64,000 nt of DNA from JBCCTX01 sp965263105 (lineage in GTDB: Bacteria; Bacteroidota; Bacteroidia; J057). Of the stretch, positions 43,573-52,863 are shown in pieces. Where the stretch lies: contig CBDHGL010000003.1 in assembly GCA_965263105.1 (NCBI GenBank), positions 1,984,001 through 2,048,000 on the forward strand. Reading direction: 5' to 3'. Every line of letters starts with the position of its first letter. The first letter of the stretch is position 1. The translations under genes were made by a program, and so were the position numbers. The notes beneath the pieces were generated by a model. The model was not told the DNA's origin, did not search any database, and was given only the letters and a program-made list of their open reading frames with translations.

Positions 43573-44502
43573 TCATTTTAATCCTGCTACAATAGTTTTG
43601 ACATTGGACCGAACCATGCCCATATAGGTACCCTCTGGTGTTCCCGCCTTTCCCATAGCATCTGAAAATAAGGTTCCACCAATCTTGACCTCCCAGTCTC
43701 GTTGTTTGCAATCTGATATAACCGCTTCCAAAGACTTGGAGGAAACAGAAGTTTCAACGAAAACCGACTTGATTTTTTGGGAAACGATCAAGTTTACCAG
43801 ATCTTGTCTATCTTTTAACCCAAACTCTGCCACGGTAGAGATTCCTTGGAGGCCTTTTACCTCTATTTCGTAGGCTTTACCAAAATAGGAAAAGGCATCA
43901 TGAGCCGTAATCATAATCCGTGACTCGATTGGGATGGAAGAGACTTGTTCATGAACCCAAGCGTGCAAATTCTTCAGGCTATCCCGATATGCATCCGCAC
44001 GCATTTGAAAATTGTTGGCATGTTCTGGAAAGTGGCTTTTCAATTTCTCTACTACGATATCTATGGTGCTAGCCCATAGGGATACATCAAACCAAATATG
44101 GGGATCTATACTGCCTGTCTGCTCGTCAACGGAAATGAGGTAGCTTTTGTCAATTTCATCTCCGATGGCAAAAACGGGTTTTTCCCGAGAAAAACTTTCT
44201 AATACTTCTCCCATCTTGCCTTCGAGATGCAAGCCATTATAAAATACGAGTTTAGCATCCCTAAGCAAACGGAGGTCCCGTTGGGTAGCTTTATATAAAT
44301 GAGGGTCCACTCCGGGCCCCATCAATCCTAGAACGTCTATCTGTTCCCCTCCTACTTGTTTTACTATATCTGCTATCATCCCTGTTGTAGCCACGACCAG
44401 GTTTTTTTTATTTTTATCATTTTCTGAGGGGGGATGGCTACATTGAATAAGGAGGCATATACTAAGACAAAAGAAGACCCTTTTAACAGATTTTTTTACC
44501 AT
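43573..44502 (-). CDS. Metal ABC importer substrate-binding lipoprotein
   Basis: Cluster A-1 metal-binding protein (ZnuA/MntC/TroA family), about 309 residues. The start at 44502 gives a lipoprotein signal ending in LLIQC; the frame is open to 44574 but that extension is not signal-like. Metal-ligand regions are GVDPHLYKATQRDL, SIDPHIWFDVSLW and a later His in ITAHDAFSYFGKAY, with the acidic ligand near the C-terminus (FSDAMGK). No long His-rich loop is present, which argues mildly for manganese or iron over zinc. Confidence 0.93.
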   Translation of the reverse strand: MVKKSVKRVFFCLSICLLIQCSHPPSENDKNKKNLVVATTGMIADIVKQVGGEQIDVLGLMGPGVDPHLYKATQRDLRLLRDAKLVFYNGLHLEGKMGEVLESFSREKPVFAIGDEIDKSYLISVDEQTGSIDPHIWFDVSLWASTIDIVVEKLKSHFPEHANNFQMRADAYRDSLKNLHAWVHEQVSSIPIESRIMITAHDAFSYFGKAYEIEVKGLQGISTVAEFGLKDRQDLVNLIVSQKIKSVFVETSVSSKSLEAVISDCKQRDWEVKIGGTLFSDAMGKAGTPEGTYMGMVRSNVKTIVAGLK

Positions 44503-44527
44503 GAATACCCCTTTTTGAATAGATTTA

Positions 44528-44550
44528 ACTAGTTTTGGATCAAAATTAGT
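44528..44550. promoter_or_regulatory. Imperfect palindrome in the importer/DtxR intergenic region
   Basis: ACTAGTTTTG-GAT-CAAAATTAGT has 9 of 10 paired positions around a 3-bp centre and lies 26 bp upstream of the binding-protein start. It is a second candidate operator for the divergent DtxR regulator. Confidence 0.4.
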
Positions 44551-44566
44551 AAATATTAAAATAAAA

Positions 44567-44582
44567 TTTAGCATAGGCTAAA
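44567..44582. promoter_or_regulatory. Perfect palindrome, candidate DtxR/MntR operator
   Basis: TTTAGC-ATAG-GCTAAA is a perfect 6+4+6 palindrome between the divergent importer operon and the DtxR-family gene, 38 bp upstream of the latter. DtxR-family operators are typically palindromes with TTAG/CTAA arms, so autoregulation plus control of the importer is a reasonable inference. Confidence 0.55.
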
Positions 44583-44620
44583 AATTTCGTCATGAGATCT
44601 TGAAAATATTTCCGTAATTT

Positions 44621-45289
44621 ATGTATATGGATGCCTTGAGCAGATCTGAAGAAAATTATTTAAAATCCATTTTTAGCTTATCTACAGATGGGGAGAGTGT
44701 ATCTACCCGACGTCTGGCTAGAGATTTATCTGCAAAGGATTCTTCTGTGACAGATATGTTGAAGCGCTTGGCTCGCAAAGGACTTATACACTACAAGAAA
44801 TACCATGGAGTTTCCTTGACTGAGGAAGGAAGGCCCATGGCCATCAAGGTAATCCGGAGACATCGCCTGTGGGAAGTATTTTTGGTCGAAAAATTGGGTT
44901 TTAAATGGGATCAGGTTCACGAGATAGCGGAACAGATGGAACACATTCAATCTGAGGAATTGATCACCCGCTTAGATGCCTTTCTCGGCCATCCCAAGAT
45001 CGACCCACATGGAGACCCTATTCCGGATGAGATGGGCAATATCGATATTGAATCTCATATAGTCCTGGCGGAAGCTGAGGAAGGAGTGCCTCTCAAGGTT
45101 ATTCGGGTGATGGATGATTCAACAGAATTCCTTCAATACCTGGATGCGCGGGGAATCTCCATTGGGGACCACCTAGAGATTACCGATTTCATTCTATATG
45201 ACCAATCTTTGCAGATAAAATTTGAAGGCGGGAAGGAAATCCATCTGTCTCAGAAAGTCTCTGAAAATATTGTCGTGATGGAACGTTAA
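44621..45289 (+). CDS. DtxR/MntR-family metal-dependent repressor
   Basis: 222-residue regulator: N-terminal winged helix (LSRSEENYLKSIFSLS, VTDMLKRLARKGLIHYKKY), dimerisation/metal domain (RRHRLWEVFLVEKLGFKWD, EIAEQMEHIQSEELITRLD) and a C-terminal FeoA-like SH3 domain. The ligand set (His in VHEIAEQMEH, Asp/Glu nearby) fits Mn/Fe sensing. Divergent from the metal importer, with palindromes between, so it likely represses that operon when metal is plentiful. Confidence 0.93.
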   Translation: MYMDALSRSEENYLKSIFSLSTDGESVSTRRLARDLSAKDSSVTDMLKRLARKGLIHYKKYHGVSLTEEGRPMAIKVIRRHRLWEVFLVEKLGFKWDQVHEIAEQMEHIQSEELITRLDAFLGHPKIDPHGDPIPDEMGNIDIESHIVLAEAEEGVPLKVIRVMDDSTEFLQYLDARGISIGDHLEITDFILYDQSLQIKFEGGKEIHLSQKVSENIVVMER

Positions 45290-45341
45290 CCCCCTTTGTT
45301 CATATGCATGGAGGAACCCGTCCTACAAACCTTGAATACCC

Positions 45342-46046
45342 ATGAAGCGAATACTATCGAAATTTTTGAGTAGTAATTGGACCGTCACCCTTGTAGCGAC
45401 AACCATTGGCGTTTTCCTTGGGATTTTTATGAATGACTATTTTTCCAGTAGGGAAGAAACCAGAAAGGCTAAACTCGCTTTTCAGGATGTTCTGGAGGAA
45501 ATGTCTAAAAATAGCCAGTTATTAATAGAGTGGGATAGTGTTTCTCAGCTTAACTATTCATTTTTTGAGTTAATGACTGAGAATATGAATGAAGAGGAAG
45601 AACTTGAATTGGTTATGACTATATCTCAGATGGATAGCCTGCGCTCCCAGTATCCCGGTTTCCTCTCCATGGATGATTCTACGTTAGTCAGAAAAGACAC
45701 TTTTAGCTACTATGGGGAATTTTCACTCAACCTCAACTCCCTACTTCTCCTAATTGACCATAATGAAATTGCCTGGACGGCCATTAAGAATACAGATCAC
45801 CTGAGGCATATTGAGTTTGAGTGTATAAAAACCTTTGAAGAATTTTACAAACTATTTGGCGCTGCGGGAGAAATGAGAAAAAAATGGATGGATAAACTCT
45901 TTTTTTCCCCAGAGCAATATGAAGATCAGGGAAATATATTAGATATGGTTTTAAGGGAGTGGCAATCCGAAAACCAAATCAATACGATGCTTATAGATAT
46001 GTATAAGCAAAGCCAAGGGGGACTCGATCCGTGCATAAGAAAATAA
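45342..46046 (+). CDS. Membrane-anchored protein of unknown function
   Basis: 234 residues with one N-terminal membrane span (about 14-32, TVTLVATTIGVFLGIFMNDY) and a helical soluble domain. The pattern of a single span followed by SREE and a long helical part is common among uncharacterised Bacteroidota proteins (DUF6090-like); I do not assign a domain. It starts 53 bp after the DtxR gene on the same strand, but nothing indicates a link to metals. Confidence 0.75.
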   Translation: MKRILSKFLSSNWTVTLVATTIGVFLGIFMNDYFSSREETRKAKLAFQDVLEEMSKNSQLLIEWDSVSQLNYSFFELMTENMNEEEELELVMTISQMDSLRSQYPGFLSMDDSTLVRKDTFSYYGEFSLNLNSLLLLIDHNEIAWTAIKNTDHLRHIEFECIKTFEEFYKLFGAAGEMRKKWMDKLFFSPEQYEDQGNILDMVLREWQSENQINTMLIDMYKQSQGGLDPCIRK

Positions 46047-46056
46047 GGTTTCAGGT

Positions 46057-48279
46057 CTAAACACGTACTTTTTGGGATATTTCTTCCTGAATCCTTTCCA
46101 CTTTTTCTATGAATAATTCGGTCTCTTTTTTTATCATTTTGATGAAACTATTGTCTTCAATTGTACCAATCACTGCCTCCATTTCAGCATCCGTTTCGTA
46201 AGTGGATTTTCTGTAGGGGTTTTCAAAGTCCTTCTTCCTACTTTTGAAGGTCTTCTCCTGAATTTTCCATTGAGTATCTACCACCCCATTTAGCTGTTTC
46301 TGCCAAAATTCTGGTGTTAGAGAAGAAACATCTATCTCATTCAATTCTAACAACGAGGCATAAGCATAAGCTGCATTGTTTAGCCCAAATTTTTGATGAA
46401 TTTTATCATATTCCTCATGCACCTCTTCCCAGGTAGCTAATTGCCTTTCCCGAATTTGGGTTTTCAGTTTCTCTAGGTCCTCGGTTTGCACAAGTTGCCC
46501 CCCTAGATTTGTCCAAGGCTCACGGGCCTTTGAGGGAATACTCGATAAAGACTCTTCCCAACCACTCATGGAATTGTTCCCGAAGTATTCAATGAGGGTT
46601 TTCATTGCATAATAAGCGATCATTTCCTTGTAGGAAAAATAGGCTTCTTTCGCTTTGAGGATTCTAGTTTTCCTTCGAGAAGGCTCACAACCATCTGCCA
46701 AAATTTCTAATTCATTGAGTTTTTCTTTTTCCCCTTCTAATAATTCCTTGCCTAAGGAAATTAATTCCTCCTCTTCGGGATACTTCTTTTTGCCTTTCTT
46801 ATTCAGGAAAGCTTTGGCAGTGAACAAGGCCAGTAGGCGCATCCCTTCAAACATTTCTCCAATAGTATCTGGAGCCAGATAGTCCGAAACGATGCTTTGG
46901 GCCTTGATCTTCCTTCTATCACGGGCCCCAATTTTCCAGGAATTCCTTGCAATGGCATACATGTTATACAAAAACCAGTAAGCAGGCATAATTTGTAGAC
47001 AATCTTCGGCCTCATTTTGGGAAACGAGGGCAAAAGGAAAAGGAATATCCAATTCGTAGGGATAATTGGCCTTGGTAAGCAGGACAAAGGAGGCAAAGCG
47101 GGAGTTGTGCTTGGTGCTGGTACATAGGGCAGGCCAAAATCCTCTTCCTGCAACCAGTTCCCCATCTGCCCCGCGCGAATTGTGATTGGAACCTAAGGTA
47201 GCTCCAGCGGCAATATTACTTTGCCCCATAACAATCGCAGCGGATAAAAAGGAATTGTTGTGATGTTGCTCGTGGGCTGGGAAAATAAGGGAATTAAGAA
47301 CTTCGCAGCAGGAAATGGTAGAATTATCGCCGAGGTAGGAATTGATCAAGCGGGCTCCGTATTTGAGAACGGTATTCTCTCCCATAATGAAGCGTATCGC
47401 TTTGATCCCATAAAAAGCCCTGCTGCCATATCCCATTATGCCGTTGACCATTTCGGCTCCTTCCCCTATTTGAGAGGGAGCCTCTGCCGAACTATTGATT
47501 GTAATATTTTTCAATTTATTTCCCCCCTTGATGTAGGCGTCTGTGCCTACCTTCACATCCTTGAGAATCCGGGTATTTTTGATGACAGTACGGTCGCCTA
47601 CTTTTCCATAATATCCTCTCCTACTGTCAAATTTCTTTTCGGTCATTTCCTGAAACCTATCCATTAGGTAGGTATCTGCGCGATATTTTGTCCACAGAAA
47701 AGCATCAGCTGGGGTGATACCATCGAAAGGAAGAATGCGTCGACCTCCATTTTCATTCGCCAATTCTACCCAGATCCGAACTTCCTCTTCTTCTCCTTCT
47801 TTGATAATTCCATTACCAAATTTGGCGTGATTGGTGGCGTGCATCTCATTGATGTTGAACAGAATCACCTCTTTCCCAATTTGGTAATGGGCGAGGTAAT
47901 CCACATTCATGATGACCACATTGTCCCCAATGTCGCAGGATACAATGGTAGAATTGTACAAGCCTACGGGTAATTGAAGCTCATTATATTCCAAATAATA
48001 GCTTTCTAACGCCCCAAGGCGGATCATACCGTGGAAACGACAGTTTTTTACCAATTTCGGATCAAATTTCTCATCCACATATATATCCGTCCAATTATCA
48101 GCCTGGTTTTCATTTTTTACTAAGACTTCGATCTCATAGGCAGATAAGCTTCTAACCTCCCTATTTGGGTGGAAATATTCATTCCTCAGGTAATACTCGT
48201 CTTTCCCCTCTGGTAAGTAGGGAGGTACGATGAAGTCGTACCCGATCTGGTGGAGCGGTTTTTTATATATTTTATTCAT
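46057..48279 (-). CDS. DUF4954 family protein with left-handed beta-helix
   Basis: 740 residues. The N-terminal and central part (about 70-400) carries hexapeptide-like turns (VKNCRFHGMIRLGALESYYL, VVSCDIGDNVVI-like and IAAGATLGSNHNSRGADGE), like nucleotidyltransferase/acyltransferase beta-helices, and the C-terminal half is helical. It matches DUF4954, found in Bacteroidota and spirochaetes, with no proven function. The gene is 55 bp downstream of glmS on the same strand, so a role in UDP-GlcNAc supply is conceivable but not shown. Confidence 0.85.
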   Translation of the reverse strand: MNKIYKKPLHQIGYDFIVPPYLPEGKDEYYLRNEYFHPNREVRSLSAYEIEVLVKNENQADNWTDIYVDEKFDPKLVKNCRFHGMIRLGALESYYLEYNELQLPVGLYNSTIVSCDIGDNVVIMNVDYLAHYQIGKEVILFNINEMHATNHAKFGNGIIKEGEEEEVRIWVELANENGGRRILPFDGITPADAFLWTKYRADTYLMDRFQEMTEKKFDSRRGYYGKVGDRTVIKNTRILKDVKVGTDAYIKGGNKLKNITINSSAEAPSQIGEGAEMVNGIMGYGSRAFYGIKAIRFIMGENTVLKYGARLINSYLGDNSTISCCEVLNSLIFPAHEQHHNNSFLSAAIVMGQSNIAAGATLGSNHNSRGADGELVAGRGFWPALCTSTKHNSRFASFVLLTKANYPYELDIPFPFALVSQNEAEDCLQIMPAYWFLYNMYAIARNSWKIGARDRRKIKAQSIVSDYLAPDTIGEMFEGMRLLALFTAKAFLNKKGKKKYPEEEELISLGKELLEGEKEKLNELEILADGCEPSRRKTRILKAKEAYFSYKEMIAYYAMKTLIEYFGNNSMSGWEESLSSIPSKAREPWTNLGGQLVQTEDLEKLKTQIRERQLATWEEVHEEYDKIHQKFGLNNAAYAYASLLELNEIDVSSLTPEFWQKQLNGVVDTQWKIQEKTFKSRKKDFENPYRKSTYETDAEMEAVIGTIEDNSFIKMIKKETELFIEKVERIQEEISQKVRV

Positions 48280-48334
48280 ACCCTTAACGATTGGTCCGAA
48301 TGGGTTCCTTGAGTTAGAGCTATATCCTGTAAAT

Positions 48335-50173
48335 TTACTCTACTGTTACAGACTTAGCTAGATTTCTTGGCTGATCTACATTGCATCCTTTGTTGATTCC
48401 TGTGTAATAGGCCAATAGCTGAAGAGGAATTACAGAAATCAATGGAGTGAATACTTCATTGCACCGTGGAATTTCCAAGGCATAGTCTACCATCTCTTTG
48501 AGGTAGGTATCTCCTTTGGTAATTACTGCCATAACCCGGCCTTTACGGGATTTTACCTCCTGAATATTGGAAACGACTTTTTCGTAAGCACTATCCTGGG
48601 TAGCGATTACCACTACCGGCATTTCTTCGTCGATCAAGGCGATCGGTCCGTGTTTCATCTCTGCGGCAGGGTATCCTTCGGCATGGATATAGGAAATTTC
48701 TTTTAGCTTTAGGGCTCCTTCCATGGCTACGGGGTAATTGTAACCCCTACCTAAATACAAGAAATTCCGGGCATAAGTGAACATCCGAGAAATCTCCTCA
48801 ATTTGGGGTTGGAGTTCCAAGGTTTCCTCTATCAGGGCTGGAATTCCCTCTAGTTGCAAGAGTAGGTCCTCGTAACGCTCTTGAGAAAGGGTTCCTCTGG
48901 CTTTGGCAATTTTCAAAGCGATCATGGAAAGAACGGTCAACTGAGCGGTAAAAGCCTTGGTAGAAGCTACCCCAATTTCTGGTCCAGCGTGAGTATAAAC
49001 CCCTTCATGGGACATGCGGGCAATGGAGGACCCCACTACATTACACACCCCAAATACGGTTGCCCCATTTCCCTTGGCTAATTCCATAGCAGTAAGGGTA
49101 TCGGCGGTCTCTCCGGATTGCGAGATAGCAATGACGGCGTCTCCTCTTCGGATAATGGGATTTCTATATCGAAATTCAGAGGCGTATTCTACTTCTACAG
49201 GTATGCGACACACTTCTTCAAAGAAATATTCAGCCACCATCCCGGCATAATAGGAGGTTCCACACCCCAACATGATGATGCGGTCGGCATGGTAGAGTTT
49301 ATCTGCATACTGGTGAATGCCTCCCAAAGTCAATTTCCCCGCCTTTGCCTGCAACCTGCCTCTCAAGCAATCGCTAACTGAGCGTGGCTGCTCAAAGATT
49401 TCTTTCAGCATGAAGTGGTCATAGCCTCCTTTTTCAATGGCTTCCAACTCCAAGTCCAGCGTCTGGATATAGGGATTCTGAGGTACATAGGAGATATCCC
49501 GAACAGTGAGTTGTCCATCTCGGATAACAGCAATATCGTTATCATTGAGATAAACAACTTCCTTGGTGTATTCAATGATGGGGCTGGCGTCAGAAGCGAA
49601 TAAAAACTCCCCTTCTCCAATCCCTACTACCAATGGACTACCCTTGCGGACTGCAATTAGGGTATTGGGCTCTTCTTCATTTAAAATCAGAATCCCATAG
49701 GCTCCTACAACGCGGTTAAGGGCAATTCGAACGGCTTCCTCTAGCGGTCCATTGTGATTTTCATACACATCTTCAATGAAGTGGATCAGCACTTCTGTGT
49801 CTGTTTTGCTGGAAAATTTATGCCCTTTGGCCTCCAATTCTTTTTTTAAGGCACTGTAGTTTTCGATTATCCCATTATGTATGATTGCTAGTTTGCCACT
49901 AGACGAAACGTGGGGGTGGGCATTTACGTCATTGGGTTCTCCATGAGTGGCCCAACGGGTATGCCCAATACCAATTTTACTTTCCAGTTGTTGGCCATTT
50001 ACAAAATTTTGAAGGTCGGCGACCTTACCTGCTTTTTTGAAGGTGGTGATTTTGTCATCCTTGAGCAAGGCTATACCTGCGCTATCATAGCCCCTGTATT
50101 CCAAGCGTTGTAAGCCTTTTATTATTACAGGGTAGGCTTCTCTGTGTCCGATATAACCAACAATTCCGCACAT
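48335..50173 (-). CDS. glmS: GlmS, glutamine:fructose-6-phosphate aminotransferase
   Basis: First enzyme of UDP-GlcNAc synthesis, 612 residues, cytosolic. N-terminal glutaminase begins MCGIVGYIGH with the nucleophile Cys2, and has GIGHTRWATHGEPND. Two SIS sugar-isomerase domains follow (GCGTSYYAGMVAEYFFEE, SQSGETADTLTAMELAKG), ending in the conserved NLAKSVTVE. It lies 25 bp after the K+ channel gene. No glmS ribozyme is visible upstream. Confidence 0.97.
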   Translation of the reverse strand: MCGIVGYIGHREAYPVIIKGLQRLEYRGYDSAGIALLKDDKITTFKKAGKVADLQNFVNGQQLESKIGIGHTRWATHGEPNDVNAHPHVSSSGKLAIIHNGIIENYSALKKELEAKGHKFSSKTDTEVLIHFIEDVYENHNGPLEEAVRIALNRVVGAYGILILNEEEPNTLIAVRKGSPLVVGIGEGEFLFASDASPIIEYTKEVVYLNDNDIAVIRDGQLTVRDISYVPQNPYIQTLDLELEAIEKGGYDHFMLKEIFEQPRSVSDCLRGRLQAKAGKLTLGGIHQYADKLYHADRIIMLGCGTSYYAGMVAEYFFEEVCRIPVEVEYASEFRYRNPIIRRGDAVIAISQSGETADTLTAMELAKGNGATVFGVCNVVGSSIARMSHEGVYTHAGPEIGVASTKAFTAQLTVLSMIALKIAKARGTLSQERYEDLLLQLEGIPALIEETLELQPQIEEISRMFTYARNFLYLGRGYNYPVAMEGALKLKEISYIHAEGYPAAEMKHGPIALIDEEMPVVVIATQDSAYEKVVSNIQEVKSRKGRVMAVITKGDTYLKEMVDYALEIPRCNEVFTPLISVIPLQLLAYYTGINKGCNVDQPRNLAKSVTVE

Positions 50174-50198
50174 AATGGATAATTAGCTTTATAGTTTA

Positions 50199-51023
50199 TT
50201 AGATTTTTGTTCCACAAAATTTACAAAATACAGCGTCTAGGTCATGATCATCCGGGGAGCAATGGGAGCAATCCTTTGGGGTAAAGGGTAACTCTTTACT
50301 GGCATGGGCTAGCTCAACAGAAACGATTCCTGTGGGCACAGCCAGTACCCCATAGCCCAAAATCATTAGCAGAGAGGCTAAGAATTGTCCGAGAGGGGTA
50401 ATTGGAGATATATCTCCATATCCGACTGTTGTAACCGTTACGATAGCCCAGTACATGCTCATAGGGATACTAGAAAATGTAGGATTACTTTCTCCTTCAA
50501 TGAGATACATGGCTGATCCCACAATACAAACCATGATGAGCACGGTTGTCAGAAAGACTGTTATTTTGTGCCTACTGGCTTTCAGTGCAGTCAGTAGGAC
50601 CTGCGACTCGATTAAATAGGCACCTAGTTTCAGAATTCGAAATACCCTTAATAAGCGTAGAGCACGTATGGTGACCAGGTAATGGGTACCTTTAAATAGC
50701 AAACTCAGGTAGGAGGGAAGGATGGCCAACAAATCGACAATCCCATAGAAACTGAAAATATAACCCAATCTATTCCTAGCAGAATATATTCTTAAAATGT
50801 ACTCTAGCGTAAAAAAAATGGTGATGGCCCATTCTGCCCAATAGAATAAAGCTGCATATTGTGTTTCTAGGGTAGGCACTGTTTCCAACATCACTATCCC
50901 TACGCTCAACAGAATGACGATCAAGAGAATAACATCAAATCCCTTACCGGCCGGAGTATCAGCTTCAAAGATGACTTCGTATATATAAGCTCTTATGTTA
51001 TCCTTGGAAGGGTTCAATCCCAT
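50199..51023 (-). CDS. Voltage-gated potassium channel with C-terminal zinc ribbon
   Basis: 274 residues with six spans: S1-S3, an arginine-rich S4 (VTIRALRLLRVFRILKLG), pore helix and filter TVTTVGYGDISP, then S6. The C-terminal tail has CSHCSPDDHDLDAVFCKFCG, two CxxC pairs that would bind zinc, an addition not part of the canonical channel. It resembles KvAP-type bacterial channels and most likely passes K+. The zinc ribbon could be a tetramerisation or redox/metal-sensing element. Confidence 0.92.
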   Translation of the reverse strand: MGLNPSKDNIRAYIYEVIFEADTPAGKGFDVILLIVILLSVGIVMLETVPTLETQYAALFYWAEWAITIFFTLEYILRIYSARNRLGYIFSFYGIVDLLAILPSYLSLLFKGTHYLVTIRALRLLRVFRILKLGAYLIESQVLLTALKASRHKITVFLTTVLIMVCIVGSAMYLIEGESNPTFSSIPMSMYWAIVTVTTVGYGDISPITPLGQFLASLLMILGYGVLAVPTGIVSVELAHASKELPFTPKDCSHCSPDDHDLDAVFCKFCGTKI

Positions 51024-51160
51024 GATCTAACTGGTCATTTTAATAATCTGTTGGCTTGAGCAGTATGTAGGGTTGGGTTTTCTTTAATTCACAGAATATT
51101 TGGGTGGTAGTATTAACGGGCTTAAATGTAAGAATTTGTCTGTCTTTCTCAAACACGTCT

Positions 51161-52714
51161 TTATTCAACTGACATACAGGCCGCTTGGGCTGTTTTCCAG
51201 CCATCAATTGCTGCAGACATAATTCCCCCTGCATAGCCAGCTCCTTCCCCACAAGGGTATAAGCCTTCGACTTCTGGGTGCTGGAAGCTTTGGGAAGCTC
51301 TAGGTATTTTTACTGGGGAGGAAGTTCGGGATTCTACTCCTAATACTAGGGCTTCCTCAGTTATATATCCTTTCATTCTTTTTCCGACATGTTTAAATCC
51401 CGCAGAGAGAGTTTTGGATATAAAATGGGGTAATAGGTCATGCAAAGGGGCAGGGCGGACTCCAGGAAGGTAGGAACAGTCTGGCAGGCTTTGAGAACCT
51501 TTCTGCTCCAAAAAGTCCGTAAGCCGTTGCGCTGGAGCATGAAAATTTCCCCCTCCTGCTTTAAAAGCCTTTTCTTCTATTTCCCTTTGCCAATCCATAA
51601 CCATTAAGGGAGAATCTGAGGAATTGGGAATATCAGAGGGATGAACCTGAACAACGATACCTGAATTGGCGAAACGACCATTTCTTTTGGAGGGGGACCA
51701 ACCGTTTACTACTACTTCTCCATCCGCGGTGGCGGCAGGACAGATTATACCTCCAGGGCACATACAGAAGGAATGAACGGAGCGTTGGTCAAAAGAGCGA
51801 GACCAGGTATAGCTGGCAGGGGGAAGTTGCTCAGGTCGCTCGGCCTGACAATGGTATTGAATGGAGTCTATCAATTCTTGCGGGTGTTCTACCCGTAAAC
51901 CCACTGCAATAGACTTAGGCGTAATGGTAATATTCTCCTTGTGGAGAAGATGAAAGATGTCTCTGGCTGAATGTCCAGTTGCCAGAAGAACCTTGTGTGT
52001 AGAAATCCACATATCTCCATTTACCTGAATTCCTTGTAATCGATCACCTGTTCTCCGAAATCCCGTTAGCCGCTGATTAAAATGTATCTCTGCTCCGCAA
52101 TCTTTGAGGGTATTCCTTATATTCTCAATAATTTTGGGAAGCTTATTGGTGCCGATATGAGGATGGGCATCGATAAGAATATCTTTAGGCGCCCCGAAAT
52201 AGACCAAGGTCTTTAGTATATGCGCTATATTCCCTCGCTTGGTAGAGCGGGTGTACAATTTTCCATCAGAGAAAGTGCCAGCTCCTCCTTCCCCAAAGCA
52301 ATAATTACTATTGGGATTCAGTATCCCTTCCCGGGTCAGTTTAGCCAGGTCTCTGCGCCTTTCGCGTATGTCTTTCCCCCTTTCAATAATGATCGGCTTC
52401 CAGCCATTTGCAATAGCATTCAAAGCAGCAAATAGCCCACATGGGCCCATCCCCACAATATGAATTTCAGGTGCGTTTGTTACATTTTTCAGCACCGGTT
52501 CAAAGGATTCCTCTTCTGGCAATGCTTCATCTATCCAAACGGCTACCCGAAGGACATATCGTACAGGCGCTTTCCGCGCGTCAATGGAACGCCTAAGAAT
52601 CTTCCATTGGAAGGTTTTTGATGGACTTACCCCAAGTTTGTGAGAGATATGTTTTTGTAAATACTCCGTTGAATAATCTTGAGCCTTTACTCTGAGTTCT
52701 ACTATCTGCGCCAT
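51161..52714 (-). CDS. FAD-dependent oxidoreductase of the COG2509 type
   Basis: 517 residues. An N-terminal segment (1-85) precedes a dinucleotide-binding motif IHIVGMGPCGLFAALNAI. Motifs include FGEGGAGTFSDGKLYTR, VLLATGHSARDIFHLL and SFCMCPGGIICPAATADGEV, and the C-terminal YPCGEGAGYAGGIMSAAIDG of this uncharacterised flavoprotein family. It is predicted cytosolic with unknown substrate. Divergent from the Wzz-like gene over a 149-bp spacer with no clear motif. Confidence 0.87.
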   Translation of the reverse strand: MAQIVELRVKAQDYSTEYLQKHISHKLGVSPSKTFQWKILRRSIDARKAPVRYVLRVAVWIDEALPEEESFEPVLKNVTNAPEIHIVGMGPCGLFAALNAIANGWKPIIIERGKDIRERRRDLAKLTREGILNPNSNYCFGEGGAGTFSDGKLYTRSTKRGNIAHILKTLVYFGAPKDILIDAHPHIGTNKLPKIIENIRNTLKDCGAEIHFNQRLTGFRRTGDRLQGIQVNGDMWISTHKVLLATGHSARDIFHLLHKENITITPKSIAVGLRVEHPQELIDSIQYHCQAERPEQLPPASYTWSRSFDQRSVHSFCMCPGGIICPAATADGEVVVNGWSPSKRNGRFANSGIVVQVHPSDIPNSSDSPLMVMDWQREIEEKAFKAGGGNFHAPAQRLTDFLEQKGSQSLPDCSYLPGVRPAPLHDLLPHFISKTLSAGFKHVGKRMKGYITEEALVLGVESRTSSPVKIPRASQSFQHPEVEGLYPCGEGAGYAGGIMSAAIDGWKTAQAACMSVE

Positions 52715-52863
52715 TTGGAGCGATCTGCTATATTGTTTCCTATTGGATCGGATAATTTAGGCAAATATCCCTAAATACCAGCAGGGTAGCTGAGAGCTTA
52801 TGATTGTGCTTGTTTTGATTCCTATTATTTTTCCATATTGCACTTAGTAATCTTTGATTTCAT

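Noticed and set aside
50174..50198. glmS ribozyme upstream of glmS
   Set aside because: Only 25 bp separate glmS from the channel gene, far too little for the ribozyme.
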